NCBI RefSeq assembly: GCF_007859935.1 | Contig: NZ_SJPO01000004.1 | Location: 310,001-374,000 of the forward strand | Source: Posidoniimonas polymericola | GTDB lineage: Bacteria > Planctomycetota > Planctomycetia > Pirellulales > Lacipirellulaceae | Reading direction: 5' to 3' | Length of the DNA: 64,000 nt | In this document: positions 30,105 to 37,878 of the stretch, in pieces | Layout: every line of letters starts with the position of its first letter | Position numbering within the stretch: the first letter of the stretch is position 1 | The notes under the pieces: model-generated | Told to the model about the DNA's origin: nothing | Seen by the model: the letters and a program-made list of their open reading frames with translations, nothing else | Database searches by the model: none | Program-made: the position numbers and the translations under genes

Positions 30105-30561
30105 TCAGCTCTCTTACCTCGACCACCACGATCGACTCGTCGAGCACTTCGCCGCCCAACTCGGCTGGCGGGGGCTGCAGCGTTGCTCTTTCACGCTGAC
30201 GCCAGACATTGCCGGGTCGTTCCCTGTTGGAACCGTCTGCACAAATTGGACGACGACCCACATCAGGTTCAACCTGCAAGTCAATCACCTGTCGACCGAG
30301 CCGGACAACTACCGAGCAGCGGTGGTGGCCGAGTCGCGGCTGATCGGGCACACTTGGCACGAACGCGCCACCTTCACCACGCTCGAACAGGCAGCCGCCG
30401 AGGCCCAGCGGCTGCGCGGGCACTGCGCCCGCCAAAACTTCCGCGACCCCAAGTGGGTCCGCAGGTTCCTCGAGCAGCACCCCGACCGACTCTACCAGCG
30501 GCGCAAGCATTGGCGGGGCTGGAAGGCGCGGGTCAAAGCCCGTTCTAAGCCGCTGCGTTAG
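30097..30561 (+). CDS. Hypothetical protein coupled to the DUF6940-like gene
   Basis: 154 residues, basic C-terminus (RRKHWRGWKARVKARSKPLR). Contains WTTTHIRFNLQVNHL and RLIGHTWHERATFTTLEQAAAE. The ATG at 30097 overlaps the upstream gene by eight bases, so the two are probably translated together. No family recognised. The stop TAG overlaps the stop of the convergent cyclase gene. Confidence 0.72.
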   Translation: MPSQLSYLDHHDRLVEHFAAQLGWRGLQRCSFTLTPDIAGSFPVGTVCTNWTTTHIRFNLQVNHLSTEPDNYRAAVVAESRLIGHTWHERATFTTLEQAAAEAQRLRGHCARQNFRDPKWVRRFLEQHPDRLYQRRKHWRGWKARVKARSKPLR

Positions 30562-32411
30562 CCGGGGCGCGGCGCCGAGGTGGTCTTGAAACGGACCGAG
30601 CCCTGACGCTCGATCGACAGCACGCCGTCCCAGCTGTCGGGCGGGGCGGACGCGTCGCGGAGCAGGTCGCGGAGGAAGCACGAGCACGGGTCGTCGGCCG
30701 GGGCGCCCTGCAGCAGCTCCGACGCGGCGGCCCAGTCGCCCTGCTCGATGGCGGCGACTGCGGCGTCGTACGCCTGCGACTCGTCCGGCGACAACGCATC
30801 CGAAGCATCGAGCGTGTAGACCGCCACGGCCGATTCGACCCCCGGCGGGCGGAAGCGGCCGATGCGCCGCAATGCGGCCCCCTCCGGCTGGGACCCGTCG
30901 AGCCGCTGCCGGACCGCGTCGGCGGTCGCCTGGTCGAGCAGGATCGGCACGCCGACCTGCTTGGTGAGGTCCTGCAGCCGTGAGGCGAGGTTCACCACCG
31001 GGCCGAACACGCCGACCTTGATCTGCTCCATGGCGCCGATGCGGCCGGCGATCGCTTCGCCGTGGCCCACGCCGATACCGACGCGGAAACCGTGCAGCGG
31101 GCTCGACGCGTCGCGCTGCGCGTCGGCGAACGCGCGGTGGATGGCGATCGCCGTTCGGCAAGCCAACAGCGGGCCGTCGGGGTTGTCGTCGGGCCAGCCC
31201 CAGAACCCCAGCGCCGCGTCGCCCTGGAAGTCGGCGATCACCCCCTCGTACTTGAGGATGCCGCGGGTCATGGCCGACAGGGCGTGGCTCACCTGGTCGA
31301 GCAGGGCGCGCAGGTCGGCGGCGGCCTCGACCTTGCGGCTGAAGCCCCGGACGTCGCAGAACAGCACGCTGACCGGCCCGCTGCGGGGCTCGAGCGCGTC
31401 GGCCAGCGAGCGGTCGGCGAGCCGCTCGATCACCGCCGGCGAGAAGAACTGCCGCATCTGTTGGTGCTGCTGCTCCAGCGAGCGGACCTGCCGCACGGAG
31501 CCGAGGAACCGCGCCACCAGCTCCGCGGTCCGCAGCTCGCCGATCAGGTCCTGCGGCGAGTCGACCTCCCGCAGCCCGGCGAACCGCCGCTGCCCCGTGA
31601 CGTACAGGCACCACCACTCGCCCGGCCCAACCGGGATCGGCGTGCAGAACGCCCAGTCGAGGTCGTTGTTGATGGTGAAGTTTTCGTCGACCTGGCTGTC
31701 CTCGGCCCACAAGTGCACGACGCTCTGCTGACGCTTCCTGGCGGCGGCGATCAGCCGGCGGCTGGGGCGGAACCGCCTGACGGCCGCGTCGCGGCAGTCC
31801 CACCGCATGAGGGTTGCGTCGGCGGTCGGGGCGGAGCCTTCGCGATCGGGCCCATCGCGGCCGGCCCTTCCGCGGTCGGTCGGCCGGTCGTCGAACTGCA
31901 TCACGGCCGACGCCGACGCGCCGCGGATCGTGTCGAGCAGCAGGTCGACCACCTGCTCGGCCAGGTGCGCGTCGTCGCGGCTCTGGGCGATCAGCTCGGG
32001 CATTTTACAGAGCGCGTGCAGGCAGCTCGCCGGGTTGCTGAACCGCTCGGAGGTGAGCAGGTCGTCGCCCAGCACGTGCTCAGCCACCAGGGGGTCGCCG
32101 TCGTCGGTCTGGTCGGCGGCCTCAAAGTAGAACGTGGTGTCGCCGATGGCAAACTTGTCGCCCGGCTCGATCCAGAACCGGCTGCTGGGGATCCCCTGGT
32201 AGAACACCGGGTTCCGCGCGGTCGGCAGCACGGCGACCTCCAGCCGCCCCTCGTGCAGTCGCAGCGTGGCGTGCTCGCGCGAGATCAACCGGTCCCACGG
32301 CACGGCGTAGCCCGATCGCGGGGCGCGGCCGAGCGTCAGCTCCTCGCCCTCGCCGAGCGCAAAGCGGTCCTGCTGGTTCGAGCCGCCGCCGATCGCCAGG
32401 AGTTCTGCCAT
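30558..32411 (-). CDS. FHA-domain adenylate/guanylate cyclase
   Basis: 617 residues. An N-terminal FHA domain (about 25-105) has ELTLGRAPRSGY and ISREHATL. A GAF-like middle follows (about 130-330), then a class III nucleotide cyclase catalytic domain. Metal-binding Asp353 is in FCDVRGFS and Asp398 in FQGDAALGFWG; the late GPVVNLASRLQ carries the transition-state Asn and Arg. All residues expected for activity appear present. A C-terminal tail with TPR-like helices ends the protein. It probably makes cAMP in response to a phosphothreonine partner; nucleotide choice is unknown. Confidence 0.9.
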   Translation of the reverse strand: MAELLAIGGGSNQQDRFALGEGEELTLGRAPRSGYAVPWDRLISREHATLRLHEGRLEVAVLPTARNPVFYQGIPSSRFWIEPGDKFAIGDTTFYFEAADQTDDGDPLVAEHVLGDDLLTSERFSNPASCLHALCKMPELIAQSRDDAHLAEQVVDLLLDTIRGASASAVMQFDDRPTDRGRAGRDGPDREGSAPTADATLMRWDCRDAAVRRFRPSRRLIAAARKRQQSVVHLWAEDSQVDENFTINNDLDWAFCTPIPVGPGEWWCLYVTGQRRFAGLREVDSPQDLIGELRTAELVARFLGSVRQVRSLEQQHQQMRQFFSPAVIERLADRSLADALEPRSGPVSVLFCDVRGFSRKVEAAADLRALLDQVSHALSAMTRGILKYEGVIADFQGDAALGFWGWPDDNPDGPLLACRTAIAIHRAFADAQRDASSPLHGFRVGIGVGHGEAIAGRIGAMEQIKVGVFGPVVNLASRLQDLTKQVGVPILLDQATADAVRQRLDGSQPEGAALRRIGRFRPPGVESAVAVYTLDASDALSPDESQAYDAAVAAIEQGDWAAASELLQGAPADDPCSCFLRDLLRDASAPPDSWDGVLSIERQGSVRFKTTSAPRPG

Positions 32412-32502
32412 AGTTGTTAGCGGACGCGTTCTACGAGAATCAAGGGAGCCATTCTACCACCGTTTGCAAAAGGCAGAATCGTATCGTTCACCAACGCCGA
32501 CG

Positions 32503-32599
32503 ATGGCCACCAAAAGGCACCATAAGGCTCGAAAGCTCGCGGACAAGCCGGGGTCTGTGGGCTCTCCTCTTGTGTCGTTTCGTGCCTTTTCGTGGCCAT
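32503..32599. repeat. Inverted repeat ATGGCCACCAAAAGGCAC / GTGCCTTTTCGTGGCCAT
   Basis: Arms at 32503-32520 and 32582-32599 pair with one mismatch over 18 bases, separated by about 60 bases. It sits between the divergent-facing ends of dtd and the cyclase. It resembles dispersed intergenic palindromes of planctomycetes. Confidence 0.65.
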
Positions 32600-32629
32600 T
32601 CAAAAACCTATCCCAGCGACTGCCTGCCG

Positions 32630-33070
32630 CTACGGGGAATCAACAATCAGTGTCACTGGGCCGTCGTTCGTCAGGGTGACCTCCATGTGCGTGCGGAACC
32701 GGCCCGTGCCGACCGTCACGCCCCGCTCGCGGACCGCGGCGACAAAGTCGTCGTAGAGCCGCTCGGCCAGCTCCGGCGGCGCGGCGTCGATGAAGCTCGG
32801 CCGGCGGCCCTTCTTGCAGTCGCCCAAGAGCGTGAACTGGCTCACCACCAGCATCTGCCCGCCGACGTCCTGCAGCGAGCGGTTCATCTTGCCGTCGTCG
32901 TCCTCGAAGACCCGCAGCCCAACCAGCTTGTCGGCCATCCAGCGGACCGCCGCCGCGTCGTCCTGATGGCCGACGCCCAGCAGCACCATCAGGCCTGCGC
33001 CGATCTGGCCGACGGTCTCGCCGCTGACCACGACCGCCGCCGAGCTCACGCGTTGCACCACTGCTTTCAA
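32630..33070 (-). CDS. dtd: D-aminoacyl-tRNA deacylase
   Basis: 146 residues, typical. Removes D-amino acids (and glycine) from mischarged tRNAs. Catalytic SQFTLLGD and the Gly-cisPro motif NDGPVTL are present. [11 protein letters not shown] is the standard N-terminus. Confidence 0.96.
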   Translation of the reverse strand: MKAVVQRVSSAAVVVSGETVGQIGAGLMVLLGVGHQDDAAAVRWMADKLVGLRVFEDDDGKMNRSLQDVGGQMLVVSQFTLLGDCKKGRRPSFIDAAPPELAERLYDDFVAAVRERGVTVGTGRFRTHMEVTLTNDGPVTLIVDSP

Positions 33071-33173
33071 GTCACAACCGCCTGGTTTGTTGGGTATAGG
33101 GAACCGCCGGCCGGCGGGTTAGCATAGGGGGTTTCTGCCTATCGTAACCGACCCGCCCGCCCCCACGAAACCG

Positions 33174-34142
33174 ATGCCGCCGATTGTCCTGCTCGCGTAC
33201 TACTGCGTGGCGATCCTGGTCGCCTCGGTGCTGGGGGGCATGCTGCCGGGCTGGCTGCGGCTGACGCACCGCTGGATGGAGGTGGCCGTCAGCCTGGTCG
33301 CCGGCGTCATGCTGGGCGTAGCGCTGCTCCACCTGCTGCCGCACGCCCTCGACACGGCCGCCCAAACCGGCAGCGGCCCCAACCGCTTCCTCGGCCCGCT
33401 GCAGTGGGCCCTGGCCGGCTGGCTGGCGATGTTCTTTGTCGAACGCTTCTTCTGCTTCCACCACCACGACCTCCCAGGCGAGGGACACGACTGTCACTCG
33501 CATGATCATGACCACGGGCACTCGCACGACCACAGCCACACGCACGAATCCCCCCACGAGCACCTCGGCCCGCTCGCCTGCGACGAGCACAGCCACGCGC
33601 ACAGCGACCACGCGCACGACCTGTCGTGGGGCGGCGCCGCGTTCGGGCTGACGCTGCACAGCGTGCTGGCCGGCGTGGCGCTGGCGGCCAGTGTGTTCCA
33701 CGAGCAGTCCGACCGCTCGTGGGCCGGGCTCGGCGTGTTCGTCGCGATCCTGCTGCACAAGCCGTTCGACTCGATGACCATCGCGATGCTGATGGCCCGC
33801 GGCAACCGCTCCCGCGGCGCCCAGGCGCTGGCGAACGCCGCGTTCGCGCTGGCGGTGCCCGCCGGCGCGCTGCTGTTCTACCTCGGCGCGGTCGACGGCC
33901 ACGAGGCGGCCAACGCGGCCGCCGCCTCGGCCCTGGCGTTCAGCGCGGGCATGTTCCTCTGCATCTCGATGTCCGACCTGCTGCCGGAACTTCAATTCCA
34001 CCACCACGACCGCTTCAAGCTCTCCGCGGCGCTGCTCTTGGGCCTGGCCGTAGCATGGGCGGCTTGCCGGTTTGAGCAGCACACGCACGCGCCGCCGGCC
34101 ACACCGCCACTCCCTGCCGCCCAACCAGAAGCGGACAGCTGA
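33174..34142 (+). CDS. ZIP family divalent metal transporter with long His-rich loop
   Basis: 322 residues, about eight membrane helices. Metal-binding helix motifs are present in helices IV and V (GLTLHSVLAGVALAAS and LHKPFDSMTIA). The loop between helices III and IV (about residues 100-155) is very rich in His and Asp (HDHDHGHSHDHSHTHE), longer than in E. coli ZupT. Likely zinc or iron uptake or release; direction is not predictable from sequence. Confidence 0.93.
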   Translation: MPPIVLLAYYCVAILVASVLGGMLPGWLRLTHRWMEVAVSLVAGVMLGVALLHLLPHALDTAAQTGSGPNRFLGPLQWALAGWLAMFFVERFFCFHHHDLPGEGHDCHSHDHDHGHSHDHSHTHESPHEHLGPLACDEHSHAHSDHAHDLSWGGAAFGLTLHSVLAGVALAASVFHEQSDRSWAGLGVFVAILLHKPFDSMTIAMLMARGNRSRGAQALANAAFALAVPAGALLFYLGAVDGHEAANAAAASALAFSAGMFLCISMSDLLPELQFHHHDRFKLSAALLLGLAVAWAACRFEQHTHAPPATPPLPAAQPEADS

Positions 34143-34732
34143 GCCACGGGTTCTGTCCGACCCGTTTAGTCCGACCCGTTAAGTCCGAAAAAACGAGCCA
34201 AGGGTACAAAACCCCACGCTCAGCACGGCCCCATCGGCCCTAAGTGCTTTCGCAGTCGCCAGTCACTTCTCCTCGCTCCGAGAACCCCCGCAGGGTTTTG
34301 TCCGGCATGGATCGCCGACCGGACAACTCGCCAACGACCGCCAGCCAAGACCCCAGTGCGCAGCGGCACCCCCGCCGACCACCAGCGAGGGTGGACAGGT
34401 AGGGGTCTCCCCCATTAGACCGCGGGCGGCGCCGACTTGCAGCAACAAACTGCCGCCAAAGCCTCGCAAAGAGTTCGACGGAAAGCCCGCGGCCGCCCGC
34501 TCGGCGACGTCCGATGGTGGGCACCATGCTCCTCGCTTGCACGGGCCTGGGTCGGCGTTCAAGCCATTGCCTCGCAAGCGTGGCAATGGCGCCCGGCCGA
34601 GGAAGCCGCTCTTGGCACGCGAGATTCGTCTTAACGAAAACTTCACAAAACAATGGTCCAATCTTAATGCTCGGTCGCCATCAGCGCCGCAGCACTGATT
34701 CAAGGTTGGAATCTTGTTCGTTTGGGGAACCT
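34143..34732. other. Non-coding stretch with repeat fragments
   Basis: About 590 bases. Near the start, GTCCGACCCGTT repeats in tandem (about 34156-34190). A single GTTTTGTCC is at 34295-34303. A large repeat copy lies at 34519-34611. Open frames in it read through repeats and are not supported as genes. The promoter for the Ppx-like gene must lie near 34620-34730 but I cannot define it. Confidence 0.55.
34519..34611 (+). repeat. Direct repeat copy 1 flanking the Ppx-like gene
   Basis: About 93 bases including GCTCCTCGCTTGC, GCCATTGCCTCGCAAGCG and TGGCAATGGCG. It aligns along its full length with 35847-35940 in the same orientation, at roughly three quarters identity by eye. Contains an internal inverted part (GCCATTGCC / GGCAATGGC). 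Confidence 0.7.
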
Positions 34733-35806
34733 ATGGTTCGATTGTCGCTTGTTGCTCTGCTCATCTGCTGCAGTTCTGCCTACGGTCAACGCTTCGGCGG
34801 AATCGAGATTGGCGCGAAGGGCGTCAAATGGGTGGCGATCGATCTCGAGCTGGGAGACCTCAGGAACCCCGTTACGATCGTCGCTTCCGGGGACGAGAAC
34901 ACCACGCTTTCGGCCCTGGGAGGAGCGTCCTTCCATCCCGGTGCGCTCCGCGCCACCATTCAAACGGTCGGTGACTTTTACCACCACCTTCATGAAGCGC
35001 TCCACGTTCCGGATGACCAGATCTTCATCGTGGTCAGCAGCGGGTTGCCGAAGGCCGAAAACCTGCAGGCATTAAAGGATGGAATCGCAGAGTTCACCAG
35101 GCATGCGGTGGATGTTCTCTCGGTCGAGGAGGAGGTTCGGCTAGGCATCTGCGGGCTCTGCATTCAGGAGCAGGATCGACTTGGCGACGCGCTGGTCATC
35201 GATGTCGGAAGCGGTAACACCAAAGGCGGATACCTGGTTCCGGCCGCTTTCAAGAAACGTGAAGCGATCACCACGTTCGAACTTCCTGGCACGGTCACGT
35301 TGACCACGGCAGTCCAGTCCATCGCCGCGGATCGTCACGTCGATTTTTGCCAAGCGAGTCTCGAGGCGCGTCACAGCGTCCTCGAGCCGTCCATCAGTCA
35401 CCAGTTGCAACGGCATGAGGACCTTGAGTCGCGGCGACTGGTGTACATGAACGGTGGCGTCGTTTGGGCGCTTGCGACGTTTCTGCACCCCGAGATGCTG
35501 GAGTACGCCAACGTGCCGCTTCGTTTAGACGAACTGCACCAGATACGTGAAACACTGAGGAGCGCGAATGGTGAATACCCGCCTGTCGACGCTTCTCTTC
35601 TGAGTGCCGCGGTCACCGAGGAGATTAGCAGAGCCAAGCAAGTGTTCACGCCCGAGAACCTGATGGCTGGGAGCGAGATCCTGTGCGCCCTCGGCGAGAA
35701 CTTGAGCTTCGAAGACCGCGCGGTCTACTTCGTAAGAAACGGAAGGGTTGCGTGGTTGCTGGGCTACGTCTCCGCGAAGGGCCGAGAGTCGCAAGTGATT
35801 CGATAA
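34733..35806 (+). CDS. Exported Ppx/GppA-like (actin-fold ATPase) protein
   Basis: 357 residues. The ATG at 34733 yields a clear signal peptide (LSLVALLICCSSAYGQ). The mature part looks like the sugar kinase/Hsp70/actin superfamily, nearest exopolyphosphatase Ppx/GppA: phosphate-1 motif GGIEIGAKGVKWVAID, a connecting region with VSSGLPKAENL, phosphate-2 motif VIDVGSGNTKGGYL and later MNGGVVWALATFL. An exported member of this usually cytosolic ATP-dependent fold is odd; the signal peptide could alternatively be a membrane anchor. The gene lies between two direct repeat copies. Confidence 0.75.
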   Translation: MVRLSLVALLICCSSAYGQRFGGIEIGAKGVKWVAIDLELGDLRNPVTIVASGDENTTLSALGGASFHPGALRATIQTVGDFYHHLHEALHVPDDQIFIVVSSGLPKAENLQALKDGIAEFTRHAVDVLSVEEEVRLGICGLCIQEQDRLGDALVIDVGSGNTKGGYLVPAAFKKREAITTFELPGTVTLTTAVQSIAADRHVDFCQASLEARHSVLEPSISHQLQRHEDLESRRLVYMNGGVVWALATFLHPEMLEYANVPLRLDELHQIRETLRSANGEYPPVDASLLSAAVTEEISRAKQVFTPENLMAGSEILCALGENLSFEDRAVYFVRNGRVAWLLGYVSAKGRESQVIR

Positions 35807-35846
35807 GAATCATGATGCGGGGGAGACTCCTACTCTGTCTGAAGCC

Positions 35847-35940
35847 GGGCGCCGTGCTCCACGCTTGCGTGGGCATGGGCCCGTGTTCGAGGCATCGCCA
35901 CGCGAGCGTGGCAATGGCGTCCAGCTACCTGGGCCGCCGC
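35847..35940 (+). repeat. Direct repeat copy 2 flanking the Ppx-like gene
   Basis: Counterpart of 34519-34611, with GCTCCACGCTTGCGTGGGC and GCCACGCGAGCGTGGCAATGG. The end overlaps the last codons of the small minus-strand gene at 35925-36149. Between the two copies lies only the Ppx-like gene. Confidence 0.7.
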
Positions 35941-36149
35941 TCTCGCTCCTTGAGCTGCAATGCCGCCTGCTTGGCAATGGCCACGCGGCGAATCCGATCC
36001 GCTCGGCGTTGAAGCCATTTGGGATCATCCGTGCTGGACGGAGATGTCATGCGTGCCTCGTACTCGTCGGCCAACGCGAACAGCTCTTCCGCGGTGAACT
36101 TCCGCATGCCGTACACGCCGTCGAATCGGCCCTGTGAAGGTTTGGCCAT
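35925..36149 (-). CDS. Small hypothetical protein, 74 aa
   Basis: Start chosen at MAKPSQGRFDGVYGM with GAGGGCG upstream. Charged and helical: KFTAEELFALADEYEARM and WLQRRADRIRRVAIAKQAALQL. The final residues (ERERRPR) are encoded in repeat copy 2, so the natural end may have been changed by repeat insertion. No family recognised. Confidence 0.55.
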   Translation of the reverse strand: MAKPSQGRFDGVYGMRKFTAEELFALADEYEARMTSPSSTDDPKWLQRRADRIRRVAIAKQAALQLKERERRPR

Positions 36150-36260
36150 TGCGTCGCCCTCGTCACTGAAAATTGCGGCTTCACCGACGGGAACGCTGCA
36201 CAGCGAAGCGGCGCAGTACCTCGCGTCCGAGTGCATGCATCGGTTGGGCCACTCCTTCTG

Positions 36261-36746
36261 TCACACGAGGTATTTCCATCCTGGCGTATCGCTGTAAGAG
36301 GCACGGAAGTCACCGACAACCCGAGCCAGGAACGAAGCGAAATCCCCGCTGATCTGTGTTAGTAAGCCATCTTCCTGGGACCAGCGCCAGACTCGCCCCG
36401 TGGCATCCATCAGAAAGGCATTGCCTCCCCCGTCTGTCGCTACCGGGATCGCGGGGGCTTCCCCGATTACTGCTGGGAAGTCGCCCCGTCGTAGGCTCTG
36501 TGACAGCTCCTCAACGCCGCCGATCCAGTATCCATTGTGCACGGACATGGCGACTATCGCGTCCACCTCGGAGAAGAATGCCCGCAGGTCATCAGGAAGC
36601 AGCAAGCCGCCGAGAACCTCGAACTCTTGGAGCGCCTGAGCCGTCGATGCAGGCCGAAAGGAGGGTCGTTCTTCCCAAGGGCATTCTTCGTGCGGCCATG
36701 CCTTAGCCAGTTCCCGCAGAGCTTCGATTGATTCAGCAACCGTCAT
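36261..36746 (-). CDS. SMI1/KNR4 (SUKH) family protein
   Basis: 161 residues from ATG at 36746 (MTVAESIEALRELAK). Family features: EFEVLGGLLLPDDLRAFFSEVDAI near the N-terminus, then WIGGVEELSQ and a C-terminal FASFLARVVGDF. SUKH proteins often act as immunity proteins against secreted nuclease toxins, but stand-alone members have other roles. No toxin is adjacent, although an HNH-like protein lies 170 bases upstream. Confidence 0.72.
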   Translation of the reverse strand: MTVAESIEALRELAKAWPHEECPWEERPSFRPASTAQALQEFEVLGGLLLPDDLRAFFSEVDAIVAMSVHNGYWIGGVEELSQSLRRGDFPAVIGEAPAIPVATDGGGNAFLMDATGRVWRWSQEDGLLTQISGDFASFLARVVGDFRASYSDTPGWKYLV

Positions 36747-36916
36747 GTTCGTTTCTCGGTCTGCCCAACTGGGGCCGTCACCGGGACGCCGGAGACACAC
36801 CGTCCGGTTTGTCCGGCAGTACGCCCATGGCGCCCGGTTCGCTCTGCCAGCAAGCTGGTCAGTGCCACCGCGAAGCCGCGCCATCCTGCCGATTTCGGCT
36901 CGCGTAGATCCGTTTG

Positions 36917-37711
36917 TTAGCCCGGTCTGCGGGTGACAGGTTCGTCGACGTTGAATCGGTACTCCTCTGCACCGAGCTTGATCGTCGTTTCGATGCCGCC
37001 TTCGATTAGCATCATAGTAAGATCGTCAGGGATCTGGCAGCCATCAGGTGTTAGTGCAACGTACACATCAAGGCCCCCGTAGAACTGCAAATGCGCAAGG
37101 TAGAGTCCCAACGGATCCGGATCCGTCAACCGAAAGTTGAACACATCAGGGTTGCCACCTACTCGAGGTTTGCCTTCCAGCTCGATTGCCACTTTGTCTC
37201 GGATGAGCCGCTGGAATTCAGCCGGATTTGGTAAACAACTTGGAATGTAACCAAGGATCGTCCGAGATTCGCCGCTAAACTTCCGGCCAAACTGCGCAAA
37301 GTGAACGCCACGAGCGATGCGATCGAAACATCGGAGAAAGCGATCGTAATCAGGTGTTCCCCAGACAACGTCGATGAACTTGTTCGGGCCGAACTCGACA
37401 ACGGACCATCTTTGGTTCTTCATCGCTCGGTCGAGTAGCGAAAACGAACTGCGGTGGATAGCACGGTTGACCTTGGAGAACTTGTGTGAATAGCCGATCG
37501 AATTGTTTCCGATGATTCCTGCAAGACTGACCATGAGGAATTCGTCATCGGACGATTTTCCGCTGTTGTGCTCATCACACGAGGGAACGGTCAGCAGATT
37601 CTGTCGATAGTCTGCACCCACGTCCTTGACCTCTGGAAAGAGGCACTTAGGCGGAACGTGCTCCCGGGACGTCGCTGGCTCGTCGCACATGTAGCAGGTT
37701 GGTCGGGGCAT
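36917..37711 (-). CDS. HNH-endonuclease-like protein with zinc-binding N-terminus
   Basis: 264 residues. The first about 55 carry CYMCDEPATSREHVPPKCLFP and VPSCDEHNSGKSS, the pattern of a treble-clef HNH nuclease (Cys pairs, His, Asn/His). The remaining about 200 residues are unassigned, with beta-rich stretches and FDRIARGVHFAQFGR. Possibly a restriction or defence nuclease or an unknown enzyme. Base composition looks lower in GC than the neighbours, and it shares an accessory patch with a SUKH gene. Confidence 0.72.
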   Translation of the reverse strand: MPRPTCYMCDEPATSREHVPPKCLFPEVKDVGADYRQNLLTVPSCDEHNSGKSSDDEFLMVSLAGIIGNNSIGYSHKFSKVNRAIHRSSFSLLDRAMKNQRWSVVEFGPNKFIDVVWGTPDYDRFLRCFDRIARGVHFAQFGRKFSGESRTILGYIPSCLPNPAEFQRLIRDKVAIELEGKPRVGGNPDVFNFRLTDPDPLGLYLAHLQFYGGLDVYVALTPDGCQIPDDLTMMLIEGGIETTIKLGAEEYRFNVDEPVTRRPG

Positions 37712-37878
37712 CGCGGACTCCGTTTGCGATGTGAGCTAAGAATCATCTGTTGATATGACAACTTCGAAATGACATAGGTTCGTTTCGGGCGAACAAGTAG
37801 TGGGCGGGGTTCGCCTTCTCGCACCCCAACAATACTGATCCCACCTCCCCCGCGTGCCGCCACCACGCGACGCCCCCG

